From positions 105,328,263 through 105,392,262 of the forward strand of contig NC_091119.1 in NCBI RefSeq assembly GCF_040183065.1: 64,000 nucleotides of DNA, in the 5' to 3' direction. This DNA comes from Periplaneta americana. Taxonomy: Eukaryota > Arthropoda > Insecta > Blattodea > Blattidae. Made by a program: the position numbers and the translations under genes. Below are positions 20,640 to 31,261 of this stretch, piece after piece (the first letter of the stretch is position 1; each line of letters starts with the position of its first letter). The notes below the pieces were generated by a model, which searched no databases, was not told the DNA's origin, and saw only the letters and a program-made list of their open reading frames with translations.

Positions 20640-21940
20640 TTATAAATTTCCTAATTTTGACGAGTGTATTAACTGTATAATATTATGAACGTGTTTCATA
20701 CGCTATTTTATAAAACAATTAGGAAATAGCATATCAAATTTATAATGATGCGTAGTTTTAGATCATGGTCTACGAAGAAAAGGTTTGCTATGGCAACAAT
20801 AATGTATTAAATGATATTGCACGACAAATCGTTTCACAATTATATGGTGCGCGGTAAAAGAAGCGTAGGACAGAAATGGGTGGTTCTGAATTAAGATGGC
20901 CGCCACGTGAATATAAAAAATAGACTTCAGAGTGTGTATAGGGTCTATGTAGCCTCTTTCATTGTGATGTACATAGATCTTCTGATTTCCAGCCCATCAT
21001 AATATTACTGGTCCTCATTTCAAACTTCGCGTTCGTTCTGTAGAAGCCTTAAATGTTATTATTTATGCCCTAGTTACTACGTATCACAAAAATATTAATT
21101 TTGTGGCATAAGTTAAGCCGTCACAATATATGTCGTGAAGTTTCAGGTAGCAAAGTAACATTCACGGTACCGGTACAATAATGTAGCATATTGTGAATGA
21201 TTTTGACTAAAGACAAAGACTGTTTTTGCTAGACATTTGAAATATATTTCCTTCTACTAGCACAGAAACAAGACAAAGATGTTAAATAGTGCCGAGTAGC
21301 TATAGCAACGAGAACCACTCACTTACCTTAATCCGATGTATTCAGTAATTCCCACAAACCACAAGTCTCACGAACACGTAAAATAAAGAAAACTGTGGTG
21401 TCTGCAGTAGATGACAGAAAACTGCAATGGAAATAGAGCCTCTGATCACATACACTTCCAGCCGCTCACTCAATACGACTGACTAACCCGTACAGTTACT
21501 CGCATAGACACACTACCCTCTTTTCAAACGTGATGATGCAATGTCAGGACAGCTGTGTAGCCGCCATTAATAAAAACAGGCAAAATACGAAACTGCATAT
21601 TCTAAACCGGTGGTCTCGAACTCAGAGCATTGTGTTCTTATCAAGTCTTGCCAGCCCTTCATCTCGGCGAGGAGAAGTAATAAACTAGGGACCGTACTTA
21701 CTCTCTAAAATAAGTAATGTAGGCCTACACTGATCAAACATTACTTATAATATTAAGCTTATGTACAATGTTGTGTGCTCTAATGCAAGGTATTTTAATA
21801 CACCAACATTCCAGAATTCCCAAAGGCAATACAGGATTCCCAATAGCAAGTGAAACTTCAAATACCGGTACGCCCTTTGAGTCACTGAACTCGTAGATTT
21901 AATAAATTCGAGAAACCAAGACGAATTAAGTGTTCTCTAT
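20640..21940. other. Unassigned DNA
   Basis: Short motifs such as GATGGCCGCCACG (20900) and GTAGCCGCCATTAAT (21555) might be the two ends of one element, but I could not confirm TIRs or a duplication. No gene recognised. Confidence 0.35.
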
Positions 21941-21944
21941 CCCA

Positions 21945-22205
21945 CCTTTGTTTTTATTGGGTTAATTTACGACTCTTTATCAACTGCTGTGGTTATCTAG
22001 CGTCTGAATAATATGAAGGTAATAATGCCGGCGAAATGAGTCCAGGTTCCAACGCCAAGTTACCCAGCATTTGTTCTTAATGGGTTGAGGGAAGAGAAAA
22101 CACCGGAAAAAAAACCTCAACCATGTCCCAATGAGGATTTCAACTCTGGCCCGTTCGTTTCACGGTCAGGCATTCTAACCATTACTCCACAATGGTGGAC
22201 CCCTA
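21945..22205 (-). mobile_element. SINE S1 copy, diverged
   Basis: Minus strand: GTCCACCATTGTGGAGTAAT head, B-box region degraded (GAGTTGAAATCC), body with GGTTGAGGTTTTTTTTCC and GGGTAACTTGGCG, tail toward TAAATTAACCC. It aligns along its length with the copies at 6985 and 25028. Confidence 0.7.
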
Positions 22206-22439
22206 TTCCACCTTTACTCATTCTTTCGAATCAAGTGAAAGTCGTTTCAGTGTTGCCACGTCTTCTTATAGACCTATATGTGTAAATTATTGTTTTAAAC
22301 GGGTTTTACTAATCAATTTTGCTACCTACATAATTTCTCCTGTTCTACAACTTCATGGGTTTTTCATGGTATACAAAACTGACAGAAGTTTCACGTTGCT
22401 TACCTACTGCTACAGTACAGTATGGAGGAATCTAAAAGA

Positions 22440-23055
22440 CGGAACATAACATTTAACATTTAACGATTCACAGCTCGAACTTATTGATCTTCAATGTGAC
22501 CTAAGGGCTAAAGATCGTTTGAATAATACTACTAGCCTGGTTCAGTTTTACAAGACTAAACATTAGCAATAATATCCACGACTACACAGGCTGGCTGTGA
22601 AAATGATTGCTATGTTTGGCTCAACATTTATATGTAATCAACTGTTTTCTATAATCAACTTTAATAAAGGCAGACATCGAACATCTCTAACTGATGTATC
22701 ATTACGATCAGTAGGCTACTGTTCCTTTCAGCTGCCAACAGCATAAAACCTCGTTTTGATGTACTGATAAATAAAAATATAACAAAATGATATTGTACAT
22801 TTAAGTAGCTATAGAATTTCTATTACTTCTGTAAAATAAATATTTCTTTATTAATTAATAATAGTCCAAGATAGTTTTGCAAACACTGAAAGGGAATTCA
22901 TTTCATAAACACTCGTAATAGTACTTCCTTTTGTGTATATTTTGTACGAGATCACCCCTTCTTCCAGTCCACCCTTATACAGAGCGCAGCTAATATCTGC
23001 ATTCCGCTCATGAGCTGTGAGCCGGCTCGGAGAGCTCAAACCTTGTGCAGGCCTG
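22440..23055 (+). mobile_element. hAT (GTF2IRD2-like) 3' end with transposase remnant
   Basis: Codons at about 22475-22785 read LIDLQCDLRAKDR, VKMIAMFGSTFICNQLFS and GRHRTSLTDVSLRSV: the hAT C-terminal dimerisation domain of GTF2IRD2-like transposases, with a stop after the first part (TKH*). About 270 bp downstream the sequence ends in CCTTGTGCAGGCCTG, the inverse of a CAGGCCTGCACAAGG hAT terminus. The 5' part is missing or not recognisable. Confidence 0.65.
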
Positions 23056-23184
23056 GTCTAGGCAATGCAACATTATTTTTTTTTCTCTACAGTGTAAAAA
23101 ATTGAGTTACGAGTACCTAGTTCTCGCGTTCAGGTAAGGTTTGATGATGCTGAAAAAGTTTAATCATGCAGAATACATTCATTC

Positions 23185-23290
23185 ATTCATTTATAGTGTT
23201 CTGCCCAAGATAAGACCTTTCACTGCATACCCAGCATTCTCATATTTTCCGCATACGATCCATATATCTTAATGTTGTCTATGCAGATTT
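23185..23290 (-). mobile_element. LINE-A 3' UTR fragment
   Basis: Minus strand contains the LINE-A 3' end AGACAACATTAAGATATATGG to GCAGTGAAAGGTCTTATCTT and an (ATGA)n tail at 23185. Shows the undisturbed target of the 20258 MITE. Confidence 0.75.
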
Positions 23291-23466
23291 ATTGTATTTT
23301 ATTTTCCAGCATATAACTAGAAGATGAAACCGGGATACTTTAGCAATCAATGTACGCAAGCATTGACTATAACTTTTGCACACTCGGTACTGGGCCCACA
23401 CTGAGGACATAAACAAAGGTAGTACAGCCTGGTTATGATTGAAAATAAAGTACATGAATACATATA

Positions 23467-23680
23467 TTATACATGCAAGGTTCCGTCTTCTTCGGTTTCG
23501 TTGCCGGCATTATAATGAACGACAAAATACATCCGAAGATTTGCGAACTGAAACGTCCTGCAGCGATCACTCAAACAGTTTTTATATTTTGAGAAGGACC
23601 GTTCAACATCACAGGATGTCAATGGTGAATGCAAATAATACGACTGGTGGTTCAACATTGCACTTGTACACATTACCAAA
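23467..23680 (-). pseudogene. hAT transposase C-terminal remnant (CGGBP1-like group)
   Basis: The minus strand reads HSPLTSCDVERSFSKYKN then CLSDRCRTFQFANLRMYFVV and HYNA, the hAT dimerisation motif (conserved DVERSFS) of a different group from hAT-A. Upstream sequence is cut by a hairpin MITE; nothing of the catalytic core is seen. It is a fragment of about 60 codons. Confidence 0.65.
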
Positions 23681-23682
23681 TA

Positions 23683-23880
23683 CAGTAGAGCGTCTCGTTT
23701 AGGCACAGTGAAAACGTAAACAAAGTGCAGGTAATGTGTGGGAGAGGACGAGCAATTAATATAATTAATTGTAACTAAAACCTTGTGCATCCCTCGTGTT
23801 TATCGTACGGCTCGACCTCCCCCACACGTTACCTGCACTTTGTTTAAGTTTTCACTGTGCCTAAACGAGACGCTCTACTG
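23683..23880. mobile_element. Hairpin MITE with ~70-bp TIRs, TA duplication (198 bp)
   Basis: Arms CAGTAGAGCGTCTCGTTTAG... and its inverse match at all but a few of about 70 positions, leaving a loop of about 50 bp. TA is present at 23681-23682 and 23881-23882. The CAGTAGA start resembles the pogo-like element at 456. Confidence 0.85.
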
Positions 23881-23884
23881 TAAC

Positions 23885-24540
23885 GTAAACACTAAGGCAA
23901 ACAACCTCGACACTAACGTCAGACAACTGTCCACTATGACTGTGCACAGTACTCTGCTGGCTTCGGTTCGGTTCCTAGCGCAACGGAACGGCTGACAGGT
24001 CATTTTGTGTTCTTAACAAAATGTGCCTACAAGAGTAACGTCACATGTCTAAGCTCCGTTTTGCATCAACCTATTGCAGCCGTAAAGGTATCCCAAGCCT
24101 GCCGTCTACATATAACGTATAGACGAAACTATTAATGGTTTACTTTGTAAAGAAGGATGTAAGTCTGTCCAAAGGTTTAGGAAAGGAGACATTTTAATGT
24201 TGAAGTACTTATTTAATATTTTCATATTTGCCAAAATAAATGTAATATTTCGGCAAAATTTTCTTCATATTATGCCGGTCTCTAATTATTAAACTATAAA
24301 TAATTAATTTAGAGATATTCACTGGAGAATTTGGAACTCTGGGTCAAATAAATCTCAACAAAAACACAAAGCTACAAACGTAGACTCCAAAAATATATTA
24401 CCTAGCCTTGGTGAAATGTGAAAACCTCAAGTTTTAAGACTACGAACGCTTTACCTCAGAATATGAAGTTTGTTTGCATCATATGGGTTAAAAATGTGTC
24501 AAGACTCAAGTTCGAAGATTTGCTTTCTCTCACTAAGCAA
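23885..24540. other. Unassigned DNA
   Basis: No recognisable gene or repeat. Confidence 0.4.
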
Positions 24541-24544
24541 CTAC

Positions 24545-24790
24545 AAGCATAGCTCAGGCGGTAGGGGCGTTTGTCTCCCGATCCGGAGCTGCGCTCGGGC
24601 GGGGATTAAATTTCCGCATGGGCTAATTAGACCTACCTGATTTGGTTTTTCCCCAGGTTTTCTCCAGCTGGAGACGAAAATCAGATAATCTCATAGTGAA
24701 TCATCGGTCTTATCTATAATATTTCACTAATTCTATTGATGATAAATTACCTGGTAGTTCGGTAAAGCGCTGTTAATTTACCATTACAAC
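24545..24790 (+). mobile_element. tRNA-derived SINE
   Basis: Head with A-box-like TAGCTCAGGCGGTAGGGGC and a degraded B box (GGCGGGGATTAAATTTC), then a body (CCCCAGGTTTTCTCCAGCTG) and a tail (CGGTAAAGCGCTGTTAAT). Confidence 0.65.
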
Positions 24791-24794
24791 ACTA

Positions 24795-25015
24795 CGCTCA
24801 TGTTCGCCACATTTGTTATTCAACGTAAGCATGCTAGTTTTCCATCCAGTTGGCCGTGGTTCGGTCCCTAGCCTGCTCATAATGAAATTTGTGGTGGAGA
24901 AAAAAAAGTGCAGAAAGTTTACTGGGGCACTCCCGCGTCATTCTTTCATTTCATTAACACATTCCACATCCTCTGTCATCCCCTGTCCTGTCATTTGGCA
25001 TCTGCAATACTTATA
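24795..25015 (+). mobile_element. tRNA-derived SINE
   Basis: AACGTAAGCATGCTAGTTT resembles an A box and GTGGTTCGGTCCCTAG a B box, followed by a pyrimidine-rich body with CATTCCACATCCTCTGTC. It lies directly against the neighbouring SINEs, so three stand head to tail between 24545 and 25215. Confidence 0.6.
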
Positions 25016-25027
25016 AATACACTGTGA

Positions 25028-25215
25028 TGTTCACACCTGCGGAGTAACGGTTAGCGCGTCTGGCCAGGTGGCTCGGGTTCGAATTCCGGTCGGGGCAAGT
25101 TATCTGGTTGAGGTGTATTCCGGGGTTTTCCCTCAACCCAATAAGAGCGAATGCTGCGTAACTATCTGTGCTGAACCCCGGACTCGTTTCACCGGCATTA
25201 TCACCTGGTGTAACA
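25028..25215 (+). mobile_element. SINE S1 copy, best preserved
   Basis: A box GGAGTAACGGTTAGCG and B box CGGGTTCGAATTCCGG are both intact. The body reads GGGGCAAGTTATCTGGTTGA, CCCTCAACCCAATAAGAGCG and GGACTCGTTTCACCGGCATT. Confidence 0.85.
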
Positions 25216-25640
25216 TGAGTTTTGGGACTAGCTCTAATTTATCATGACGAAAAGTAGGCAAAGATACATTTATTTGTTGGATACTACGTTATAAAGTTAC
25301 AGTAAGCCCCGAATATGAGCTTGGTACAGATAGTTGCTCGGTTCTGTGGCCGGCGTAGATTATGCGTGACAGCACCGTTCCTTCCTTGTCTCTGGGCATG
25401 ATGGTGCGGCCCTTCTACACCGGTCACAGGAACCAGCAACTGACACTAATAAAGCCAACATAGATGGTTCTTCATTTTTTTGCTACCCCTCATGATGAAA
25501 TCGATTATTAGCTCTGAAAAGTTTGGTAAAAAGTTTGGGACATGCTGCAAGAATCGAAAATGATGCAGAACGCTCCTCGTAGAAGTCTTAAATTAAATTT
25601 ATGACTTTTTCTAAGATACGTAAATGACTGAAGTGTATGA
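25216..25640. other. Unassigned DNA
   Basis: No recognisable feature apart from short palindromic matches. Confidence 0.35.
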
Positions 25641-25641
25641 A

Positions 25642-25645
<4 letters not shown>

Positions 25646-25691
<46 letters not shown>

Positions 25692-25710
25692 GTAGAAGTA
25701 GTAGTAGTAA

Positions 25711-25763
<53 letters not shown>
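25646..25763. repeat. Compound microsatellite (ATT)n-(GTA)n
   Basis: About 45 bp of TTA units pass directly into about 70 bp of AGT units. Poly-Thr/poly-Asn/poly-Leu frames across it are artefacts. Confidence 0.95.
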
Positions 25764-25764
25764 A

Positions 25765-26930
25765 TTGAAACTGATGAGGCAAAATCTTTCACGTTCAAGT
25801 AAACTGGCATATAAATACAATATTCATGCTGACATCCCACAGAAGTTCTGACTTATAGAATATAATAGAATAGAACAGAATTTCTGCATTAATTGTCTCT
25901 GTCTAATTACTATACTTGCCAAGAGATAAGGGGTTTACATGTTCAAATCTGGTCCAAGGCGATGCAATTCTACAGTATGACTTTTTTTTTACAAACTGAA
26001 TAAAGCTGGAAACTATCGGAGCTTACCAAGAGCGCACATTGCACCCTTTTTGCCAATTAGAAACGCACATAACCCAAAGTCACAATTATGTTAAAAGCGC
26101 ACACGAATTTTCCTTCCCACTTGTACAGATTTAGATCTATCTATTGCTTACGTATTTACAAACGAAGAATTAAGTTAGCAATATGTCTGGTTAAAAATTG
26201 GTAAGCGCTCTTGTGATTGAGTTAGTTAAAATTAGTTTAAATTGCGTTATTAGCGCAAAGTTAAATATAACTTACCTTCTTTAAAAATTACAATCTGGTA
26301 ACCTCTCTTCTACTCTACTTTTCCTGACAATTTCAAATGTAGGTATGTGTTTTCTCCTGCTTTGTTTTGCGCTCTTTCTTGCTGGTACCTCGAATTTTCA
26401 AATACGTTTCTGTTTGAGTTTTTATGAAGACATCTATGGCTAAGTGAATTATAAAAATTATCTTCAAAATGTTTATGAAAAGATTCTGCTCCATTGATTG
26501 TGCATGGAATACCAGAAGTAGAAAAAGCCCACAGTGCAAGAGGAAAGATACTGTCTTCGGCGTCTAAGTTTCTAGAATATAGTCTCAGGAACTGCTAACT
26601 CTGTTCATTTCTGGCACATCACTAATAAGGTCTACAAAGGGTTTCTTCTGAAAAGTTGTATCGAGTCTCTTAATGTAGTGCGATTTAAAAAACATCTAAA
26701 ACTTTCGAAACAGTGCGCTTTCAAAACCATCTAAAACTTTTGAAATATCGACCTTGTGCACTTTTGATGCGTGCTCGAAAATGTGTTCCTGAATAAGAAA
26801 ACTTTAGCTCAACATAAAAATATCAGAGCAACACAATACGCCCCTAGGCCTACAAGCGGCTAAAACCACATGGTTTTTTTCATCCCTCCAAATGTAATCC
26901 ATAACAATCGTGATGCTCTATTATTTAAAG
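25765..26930. other. Unassigned AT-rich DNA
   Basis: Several GCGCAC-type words recur near 26030-26110 and 26760, but no boundary or coding signal is evident. Confidence 0.35.
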
Positions 26931-26934
26931 TAAT

Positions 26935-27135
26935 TCAGAGCCACAGGCGCTACTATGGTGAAAGACGCGTTTGCCTGTTGGTCTGGAAGTGCGAGGCGTG
27001 GGTTCGATTTCCGATTAGGCTCATTGTCTGTTTTTTTTGAGCTCTTGCTCAATTGTGAAGCGAATGTCAGATAATAACATGGCGATTATAGACAATTGCC
27101 ATCTCGCCATCACCAATTCTAAAAAACACCAAACA
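26935..27135 (+). mobile_element. tRNA-derived SINE
   Basis: Head includes GCGTGGGTTCGATTTCCG (B box) about 45 bp after an A-box-like GTGAAAGACGCGTTTGCC. The body contains AGCGAATGTCAGATAATAAC and GCCATCTCGCCATCACC. Confidence 0.65.
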
Positions 27136-27267
27136 ATCTAATAGTTGATAATGTCCTTAAGTAAAATAATTCACTGTCCTTGACTACTGGTTCTCAACGT
27201 TTTCCTTAAGATCATCAGACCTTCCTGCAATTTTCTTTTCGCATTTATATTGCCTATATTTAAATCC

Positions 27268-27269
<2 letters not shown>

Positions 27270-27355
<86 letters not shown>

Positions 27356-27391
27356 TTTATTATTATTTATTTATTTATTTATTTATTTATT
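27270..27391. repeat. (AAT)n then (TTTA)n compound microsatellite
   Basis: AAT units for about 85 bp followed by ATTT units. The flank GGCCATCAGGCCTTCTCTTC that follows looks like the 3' end of an unidentified retroelement. Confidence 0.9.
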
Positions 27392-27429
27392 CTGGTGAAG
27401 TTAAGGCCATCAGGCCTTCTCTTCCACTT

Positions 27430-28140
27430 TGACAGTAGAGTGAGTCTGGAGATTCATAGTTTCCGGTTCAAAGATATAAATTGTGAAGTCTATTCCTACT
27501 AGAAATCATTTTTCTGAAATTTATTTACACTCATTACCTAATACTCGAAAATCTCTTTTATGTTGTATGCCAATCCCTGTGGTCTGGATGTTTCCATGAT
27601 TTCCCTTAGATGATGGGTTCGCTGTTTCAGACTTCATGAGGACGATGAATGTCTATATATTGGTAAGTAACATTTCTTTCAGAAGAGAAGTAAATCTGAA
27701 TGTTCTGGCCGGGAATTACGGAAATTAGAACACAAATAAGAGTCAAAAGTGAATTTTTCTAGTCATCGTCTTCACCCACAATTCTATGACGGGAATTTAT
27801 GTGTTGCATTTTAGAGGTTTACCAAGCCGTAAATAAAACTCTTCATACGTCAAAGTAGTAGAAACCAAGCATATCTCTATCCAATATGTATTTATGGAGA
27901 CTAGAACTACCAATAAACCAAAATTTTATGAAGGTTTTGTATAAAGTTGTTAAACATAGAACATTTACAACAAGATATAAAATTTTAAGACTTGCTACAT
28001 TCTGTTAGACCATAAAAGAAATGAAGAAAAAATAAAAAATTGCAAATAAAATCGGATGCACACTAAGAATGGATGAAAGTAGAATCTCCCCACAAAATCT
28101 GAATTACTACCAATCTGGAGGGAAAGGAAGACTACTAAGA
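27430..28140. other. Unassigned DNA
   Basis: No recognisable gene or repeat. Confidence 0.4.
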
Positions 28141-28844
28141 CTTCAGTTCATTCATTCAGTGTTCTGCCCCAGGACAGGTCTTTCACTGCAAACCCACCTT
28201 TCTCCAATCTTTCCTATTTTCTGCCTTCCTCTTTGTTTGCTCATGTGATCCAATAATGTCGTCTATTACCTGATATTCTACCCCGAACTCTTCTCTCGTT
28301 CACCATTTCTTCCAGTGCATCCTTCTTCTCAACAAGTTCCTTTTCCTCTTCATGATCAGTTTCAGCGTCATTCTTTCTTCACCCACTCTTTCCAACACAA
28401 CTTCATTTCGTACTCTCTCTGTCCACTTCACACGTTCCATTCTTCTCCATATCCCCATTTCAAATGCTTCTATTCGCTTCTCTTCACTTCGTCGTAATGT
28501 CCATGTTTATGTCCCATACAATGCCACATTCCATACGAAGCACTTCACTAGTCTCTTCCTTAGTTCTTTTTCCAGAGGTCCGCAGAAGTTGCTCCTTTTT
28601 TATTAAAAGATTCCTTAACCATTGCTGCCCTCTTTTTGACTTCCTGGCAGCATCTCATGTTACTGCTTATAGCCTAGATCAGCCGTGGCGAAAAGGCCAT
28701 GGTGCGCCGAGCCACTGTGTAAGCTGCAACGTGCATAGCACCTATGGAGGGAGGCGGACAACCGAAGGGGAAGTTAATGTTTAGGACGCGTAACGAAGAA
28801 AGAAATGAACAAGAAAACATAGGACACATTATCACAACCTAAAA

Positions 28845-29120
28845 TTAACTGTCTTCAGAATGTCTCTGCGACAAAGTTTCAAAATCAGGAATTATGTCAC
28901 TTACTGCCAATCGTAGTTGATCACGAAGGTATTTGTCTGTCAGTCGTGATCTAAATTTGATTTTTACTATTTTCATTGTAGAAAATAATTTTTCACAAAC
29001 GTAAGTTACAGCGAACATGGCTTCAACAGAGCAAGCGAAAGAACGAAGCTTCAAATATTTATTTTTTTCCAAAGATTTGAAAAGTTCAATATCTGTCAAG
29101 TCCTTACATCTAGCTTTCAT
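28845..29120 (-). pseudogene. hAT-A transposase C-terminal remnant, copy 2
   Basis: Ninety-one codons, MKARCKDLTDIELFKSLEKN then KYLKLRSFACSVEAMF, YVCEKLFSTMK, RSRLTDKYLRDQLRLAV and PDFETLSQRHSED to the stop. It matches the fragment at 10008-10235 closely, with a longer upstream part because no frameshift precedes it here. It lacks the catalytic core and is not an active gene. Confidence 0.85.
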
Positions 29121-29217
29121 TTAACGTCACATTGTAAATCTGTGAATTTAAATTGAAAATCTAACCGCATTATTCGTACATCTGCTGTAAAAGAATCGAC
29201 GTACAGAGATGATAATG

Positions 29218-29219
<2 letters not shown>

Positions 29220-29262
<43 letters not shown>
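29220..29262. repeat. (AAT)n microsatellite at the hAT-A deletion point
   Basis: AAT/ATT units at the same place where hAT-A copy 1 has ATC units. A short ATGATAATG transition precedes it. Confidence 0.9.
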
Positions 29263-29268
<6 letters not shown>

Positions 29269-29346
29269 AACCTTTTAATGTTTCATCAGTAACATGTAGT
29301 AACTTATAATGCCGTTTTATGTTATACAACCGTTTTCCTAGTAATA

Positions 29347-30230
29347 CAGGCTGTTTAAAAAATACGGGGCATAATTTCAGGTATGTATTTCCCACATGTA
29401 GACAATCAAAATAGTTCATTACAACATGTGTTCGGAAATGCTACATTTCCGAGTTATGGCCTTCAGAACATTGAAATTCACCGGAACGTTTTTCTTTCCG
29501 CAGGTCGTTGTCATTACAGAAAATGTTCAAAATGTCCACCTCCTTCTTGAATACAGACCTCACATCGATGTCTCATTGATCTGCGAACACGATCCCAAAC
29601 TCCAGGAGTATTGCGTATGTCCTCAGATATGATAAGGATACAATTGATACTCTTTCAACAGTCTCCAGACAGTCGTATGAGGAACATTGACTTGCAACGC
29701 TACCCTTCGTGTGCCGATAGAAGGAGTCATGTTCACAGCCTCCAGAATCTCCTCCTGTACTTCTGGAGTTGTAGATCTTGGTCGTCCCCTTCCCAAACCA
29801 GGAGAGTTAAATTTTCCATACTCGCACAGACGGTAATGGAGACGTACAAATGTCTTCCGATCTGGACATTGTCGCTGTGGGTACCTCTCCTGGTACAAAC
29901 GACGAGCCAGCGCAGTATTGCCGTCCGCCTTACTGTACATGAAGTGTATCTCTGCCAGCTCTTGATTTGAACACATGTCGCACAGTCTAACGCCTACACA
30001 ACACTGAATGTAACCTTCGCCTCGGAATGAACTGTCAGAGTGCCCTCTTAATGTCTCCTTTGACGGCAACGACCTGCGGAAAGAAAAACGTTCCGGTGAA
30101 TTTCAATGTTGTGAAGGCCATAACTCGGAAATAAAGCATATCCGGACACATGTTGTAATGAACTATTTTGATTGTCTACATGTGGGAAATACATACCTGA
30201 AATTATGCCCCGTATTTTTTAAACACCCTG
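29347..30230 (-). mobile_element. Tc1/mariner-like element with ~165-bp TIRs (884 bp)
   Basis: Ends begin CAGGCTGTTTAAAAAATACG and (inverted right) CAGGGTGTTTAAAAAATACG. The inverted match continues for about 165 bp through CGGAACGTTTTTCTTTCCGC. TA flanks are at 29345-29346 and 30231-30232. The interior keeps only the N-terminal HTH part of the transposase, so it is an internal-deletion derivative. It is the youngest layer of the nest. Confidence 0.9.
29623..30069 (-). pseudogene. HTH/DUF4817-type transposase N-terminus, truncated
   Basis: The 148-codon frame contains SNQELAEIHFMYSKADGN, ARRLYQERYPQRQCPDR, FVRLHYRLCEYGKFNSPG, GRGRPRSTTPEVQEEILEAV and TRRVALQVNVPHTTVWRLLK, then ends at YQLYPYHI. 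This is the two-part helix-turn-helix DNA-binding region of a transposon family annotated with DUF4817 in insects. The catalytic DDE domain that should follow is missing. The frame itself is intact, so a DNA-binding-only protein could in principle be made. Confidence 0.8.
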
Positions 30231-30836
30231 TATTTGCGAACAAATCATACATTTAATATTTTCATCATATTGTAAGCAAAAGAATGAATCCTCCCATCCT
30301 ACTTGAAACTTTCGTTTTTTATAGAGGTACATTGTTTCGAGAGAGATATTGCGACGATACGGCACTCGCAGGTCCGAGACAAATACAAATAGAACGGAGT
30401 TTGACACTCCAGTGAGTAAGAGGGTGGGGGTTGTAGGTAGGAAGCGAGAGAAAAGCACTGCGAGCCACAATGTGCTCGTGAGTCGCATTTTCGCCGCGGC
30501 TGGCCTAGATCATATATGTAACAGATAACTCATTGCTATGTTAAAATCGGCAGCACTTTGAAGAGAACAACCGCCAGGATCGCCACTCGCTCGCTGTAAA
30601 CGAACACGAGATGGCAGTACAGTCGCTAATGCAATTCAAATGGGAATTATGACGTGACTCCTTATGTAACAACTAGATGGCAGCGTAGTAAACCTGACAA
30701 ATGTTGTTAACGTCAAAGCCTATAAGTCCGACCTATCTGGGTATATATGATCTAGGCTTATAGTACACTCCAAGTATTTGAAGCTGTCCACTTGCTCTAC
30801 TGCGTCATTTAGAATTCGCAAGTTTATCTTCTCTAT

Positions 30837-31225
30837 TTATCTTCCTATGACCATACTCTTCGTTTTATTTTCATTTATCTTCATCCCATACTGCTCACAA
30901 CTGTCATTTAGCTCCAGCAGCATATCCTTTAGTGTCATTTCCTCTCCTGCTAACAACACCATATCATCAGCAAATCTTATGCACTTTATTCTTCTTCCTC
31001 CCATATTCTGAAAACAGTTCTTCACTATATACTCCAAGTAGATGTTGAACAGGGTAGGTGGTAAAGGACATCCTTGACGTACTCCTCTCCCAATTTCATT
31101 TCCTTCTGACATTTCTTCTCCTATCCTGACTTTGGCTCGTTGTTTCATATAAAGATTGCTGCACAGTCTTCTCTCTTTCTTATCCACACCTATTTTCTTT
31201 AGGATATGCCTGACGAATTCATTTG
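30837..31225 (-). pseudogene. LINE-A reverse transcriptase domain fragment
   Basis: The frame reads ILKKIGVDKKERRLCSNLYM, then KVRIGEEMSEGNEIGRGVRQ, GCPLPPTLFNIYLEYIV, the catalytic IRFADDMVLLAGEE box, LELNDSCEQYGMKINENKTK and SMVIGR. FADD with GxxQGCPLxP identifies a non-LTR reverse transcriptase (palm and thumb portion). About 115 residues survive of a normal ORF2 of roughly 1000. The sequence is cut by the nested insertions immediately downstream. Confidence 0.85.
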
Positions 31226-31261
31226 TGTACGGACACGGATCACATGGTTTAGTATCTTGAA

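Larger units (their letters stand above)
28680..30502 (-). mobile_element. hAT-A copy 2, with nested Tc1/mariner-like element
   Basis: Termini CAGCCGTGGCGAAAA (left) and inverse of GCCGCGGCTG (right), flanked by a perfect 8-bp duplication GCCTAGAT (28672-28679, 30503-30510). Without its nested insertion it is about 940 bp and has the same internal deletion as copy 1 (9513-10470). It contains the BED-side codons (FQVGWEDSFFCLQYDENIK, CMICSQ; near 30260-30330) and the dimerisation domain (28845-29120). Confidence 0.9.
28672..30757. mobile_element. MITE inserted in LINE-A (about 255 bp without its own insert)
   Basis: Termini GCCTAGATCATATAT at left (split by the hAT) and inverse ATATATGATCTAGGC at right. 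The 5-bp direct duplication TTATA is at 28667-28671 and 30758-30762. The uninterrupted part is 30503-30757. A 5-bp duplication is unusual for the common TA or TTA families. Confidence 0.8.
28143..31225 (-). mobile_element. LINE-A copy, 5'-truncated, host of a four-level nest
   Basis: The minus strand carries LINE-A from the RT domain (31215 downward) through the coding tail to the 3' end at 28143 with an (ATGA)n-like end. It is interrupted at 28667-30762 by a MITE with a nested hAT and Tc1-like element. Removing 28672-30762 restores the frame CTISSNMRCCQEVKKR across the gap, so the nesting is exact. The 5' half of the element, including the endonuclease, is absent. Confidence 0.8.

Noticed and set aside
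20860-21590. Possible element bounded by GGCCGCCA and its inverse
   Set aside because: The shared word is short, no TIR extension or target duplication could be found.
25508-25840. Poly-Thr/poly-Asn/poly-Leu open frames across the compound microsatellite
   Set aside because: They are translations of TTA and AGT trinucleotide tracts, with no coding content outside the repeat.
27250-27432. Poly-Asn open frame
   Set aside because: Pure AAT microsatellite translation.
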